6,038 nt of DNA from CAZYBC01 sp964645645 (GTDB lineage: Bacteria; Patescibacteriota; Microgenomatia; UBA1400; PJMF01). Location: assembly GCA_964645645.1 (NCBI GenBank), contig CAZYBC010000036.1, positions 1-6,038 on the forward strand, given 5' to 3'. Positions 5,966 to 6,038 of the stretch are shown here, one piece after another. Position 1 is the stretch's first letter. Each line of letters begins with the position of its first letter. The position numbers were made by a program, and so were the translations under genes. Under the pieces are notes generated by a model. That model made no database searches. It was not told where the DNA came from and saw only the letters and a list, made by a program, of their open reading frames with translations.

Positions 5966-5995
5966 GTGATATTTCATTGATATATAGCATATAAT
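5966..5995 (+). promoter_or_regulatory. sigma-70-type promoter of the right-edge gene
   Basis: A perfect -10 TATAAT lies at 5990-5995, with a partial -35 (GTGATA, four of six matches) 18 bp upstream at 5966-5971. Transcription would start near 6002 and leave a leader of about 23 nt before the ATG at 6025, with room for the Shine-Dalgarno found there. Confidence 0.55.
5981..5989 (-). promoter_or_regulatory. possible extended -10 for the GNAT gene
   Basis: The minus strand reads TGCTATATA, an extended -10 (hexamer 5986-5981). Transcription would start near 5974, about 26 nt before the ATG at 5948. No Shine-Dalgarno precedes that ATG. The element nearly abuts the -10 of the divergent + strand promoter. 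AT-richness makes such matches common, so support is weak. Confidence 0.3.
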
Positions 5996-6014
5996 CCCGA
6001 TACTTTAATGTATT

Positions 6015-6020
6015 AGGAGA
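6015..6020 (+). promoter_or_regulatory. Shine-Dalgarno AGGAGA before the right-edge gene
   Basis: AGGAGA ends four nucleotides before the ATG at 6025. It is the only clear Shine-Dalgarno at any gene start in this window, and it shows that the organism's ribosomes are likely to use such sites. Confidence 0.6.
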
Positions 6021-6024
6021 TTAA

Positions 6025-6038
6025 ATGAACAAAAAAAA
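6025..6038 (+). CDS. start of a gene cut by the window edge, product unknown
   Basis: ATG followed by AAC AAA AAA, then the window ends, giving Met-Asn-Lys-Lys. The support is contextual: a TATAAT promoter at 5990 and AGGAGA at a good distance upstream. A lysine-rich start would suit a signal peptide but also many cytoplasmic proteins. No function can be assigned. It is divergent from the GNAT gene. Confidence 0.5.

Noticed and set aside
1..6038. CRISPR array, insertion sequence or other defence cluster.
   Set aside because: No regularly spaced repeats, transposase, terminal inverted repeats or nuclease/helicase genes are visible.

Overview
The window looks like a chromosomal segment of an AT-rich bacterium with compact gene spacing, standard code use and slimmed-down versions of housekeeping proteins. 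Three things suggest a member of the Patescibacteria (candidate phyla radiation): a DNA polymerase X with no PHP domain, a MiaB with no TRAM domain, and near-absence of Shine-Dalgarno sequences. This placement is an inference from style, not from a marker gene.

Layout. At the left edge is the 3' two thirds of a tRNA-Gly(GCC) gene (1-53, + strand). About 200 bp of non-coding DNA follow, holding a 9-bp direct repeat, a degenerate tRNA-like remnant on the minus strand and a promoter. Next on the + strand are a Bro-N/DinD-type antirepressor-like protein (262-1083) and a PHP-less family X DNA polymerase (1108-2166). The polymerase converges on a minus-strand cluster, and the two stop codons share one CTAG palindrome. 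Read in its own direction, the cluster is a TacT/AtaT-type GNAT acetyltransferase (5920-5450), miaB (5402-4236), miaA (4231-3230) and an AI-2E family membrane protein (start best placed at 3179, end 2163). At the right edge a + strand gene begins at 6025, divergent from the GNAT gene, with its own promoter and Shine-Dalgarno.

How the genes work together. MiaA and MiaB are consecutive enzymes of one tRNA modification: MiaA adds the isopentenyl group to A37 of tRNAs reading UNN codons, and MiaB adds the 2-methylthio group. Their genes lie 4 bp apart. No functional link is visible between this pair and the flanking AI-2E protein or GNAT gene. Bro-N/DinD proteins are typical of phages and mobile elements, and this one sits near a tRNA gene.

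The most noteworthy pattern is at the gene starts. Four genes (bro/dinD-like, miaB, miaA, AI-2E) have a TAnnnT -10-type hexamer ending 6 or 7 nt before the start codon and no Shine-Dalgarno, which is the signature of leaderless transcripts. The GNAT reading frame has recognisable family sequence upstream of its first possible start codon. This suggests a one-base frameshift near its original ATG, and no antitoxin gene accompanies it. I did not find evidence of an undescribed multi-gene system.
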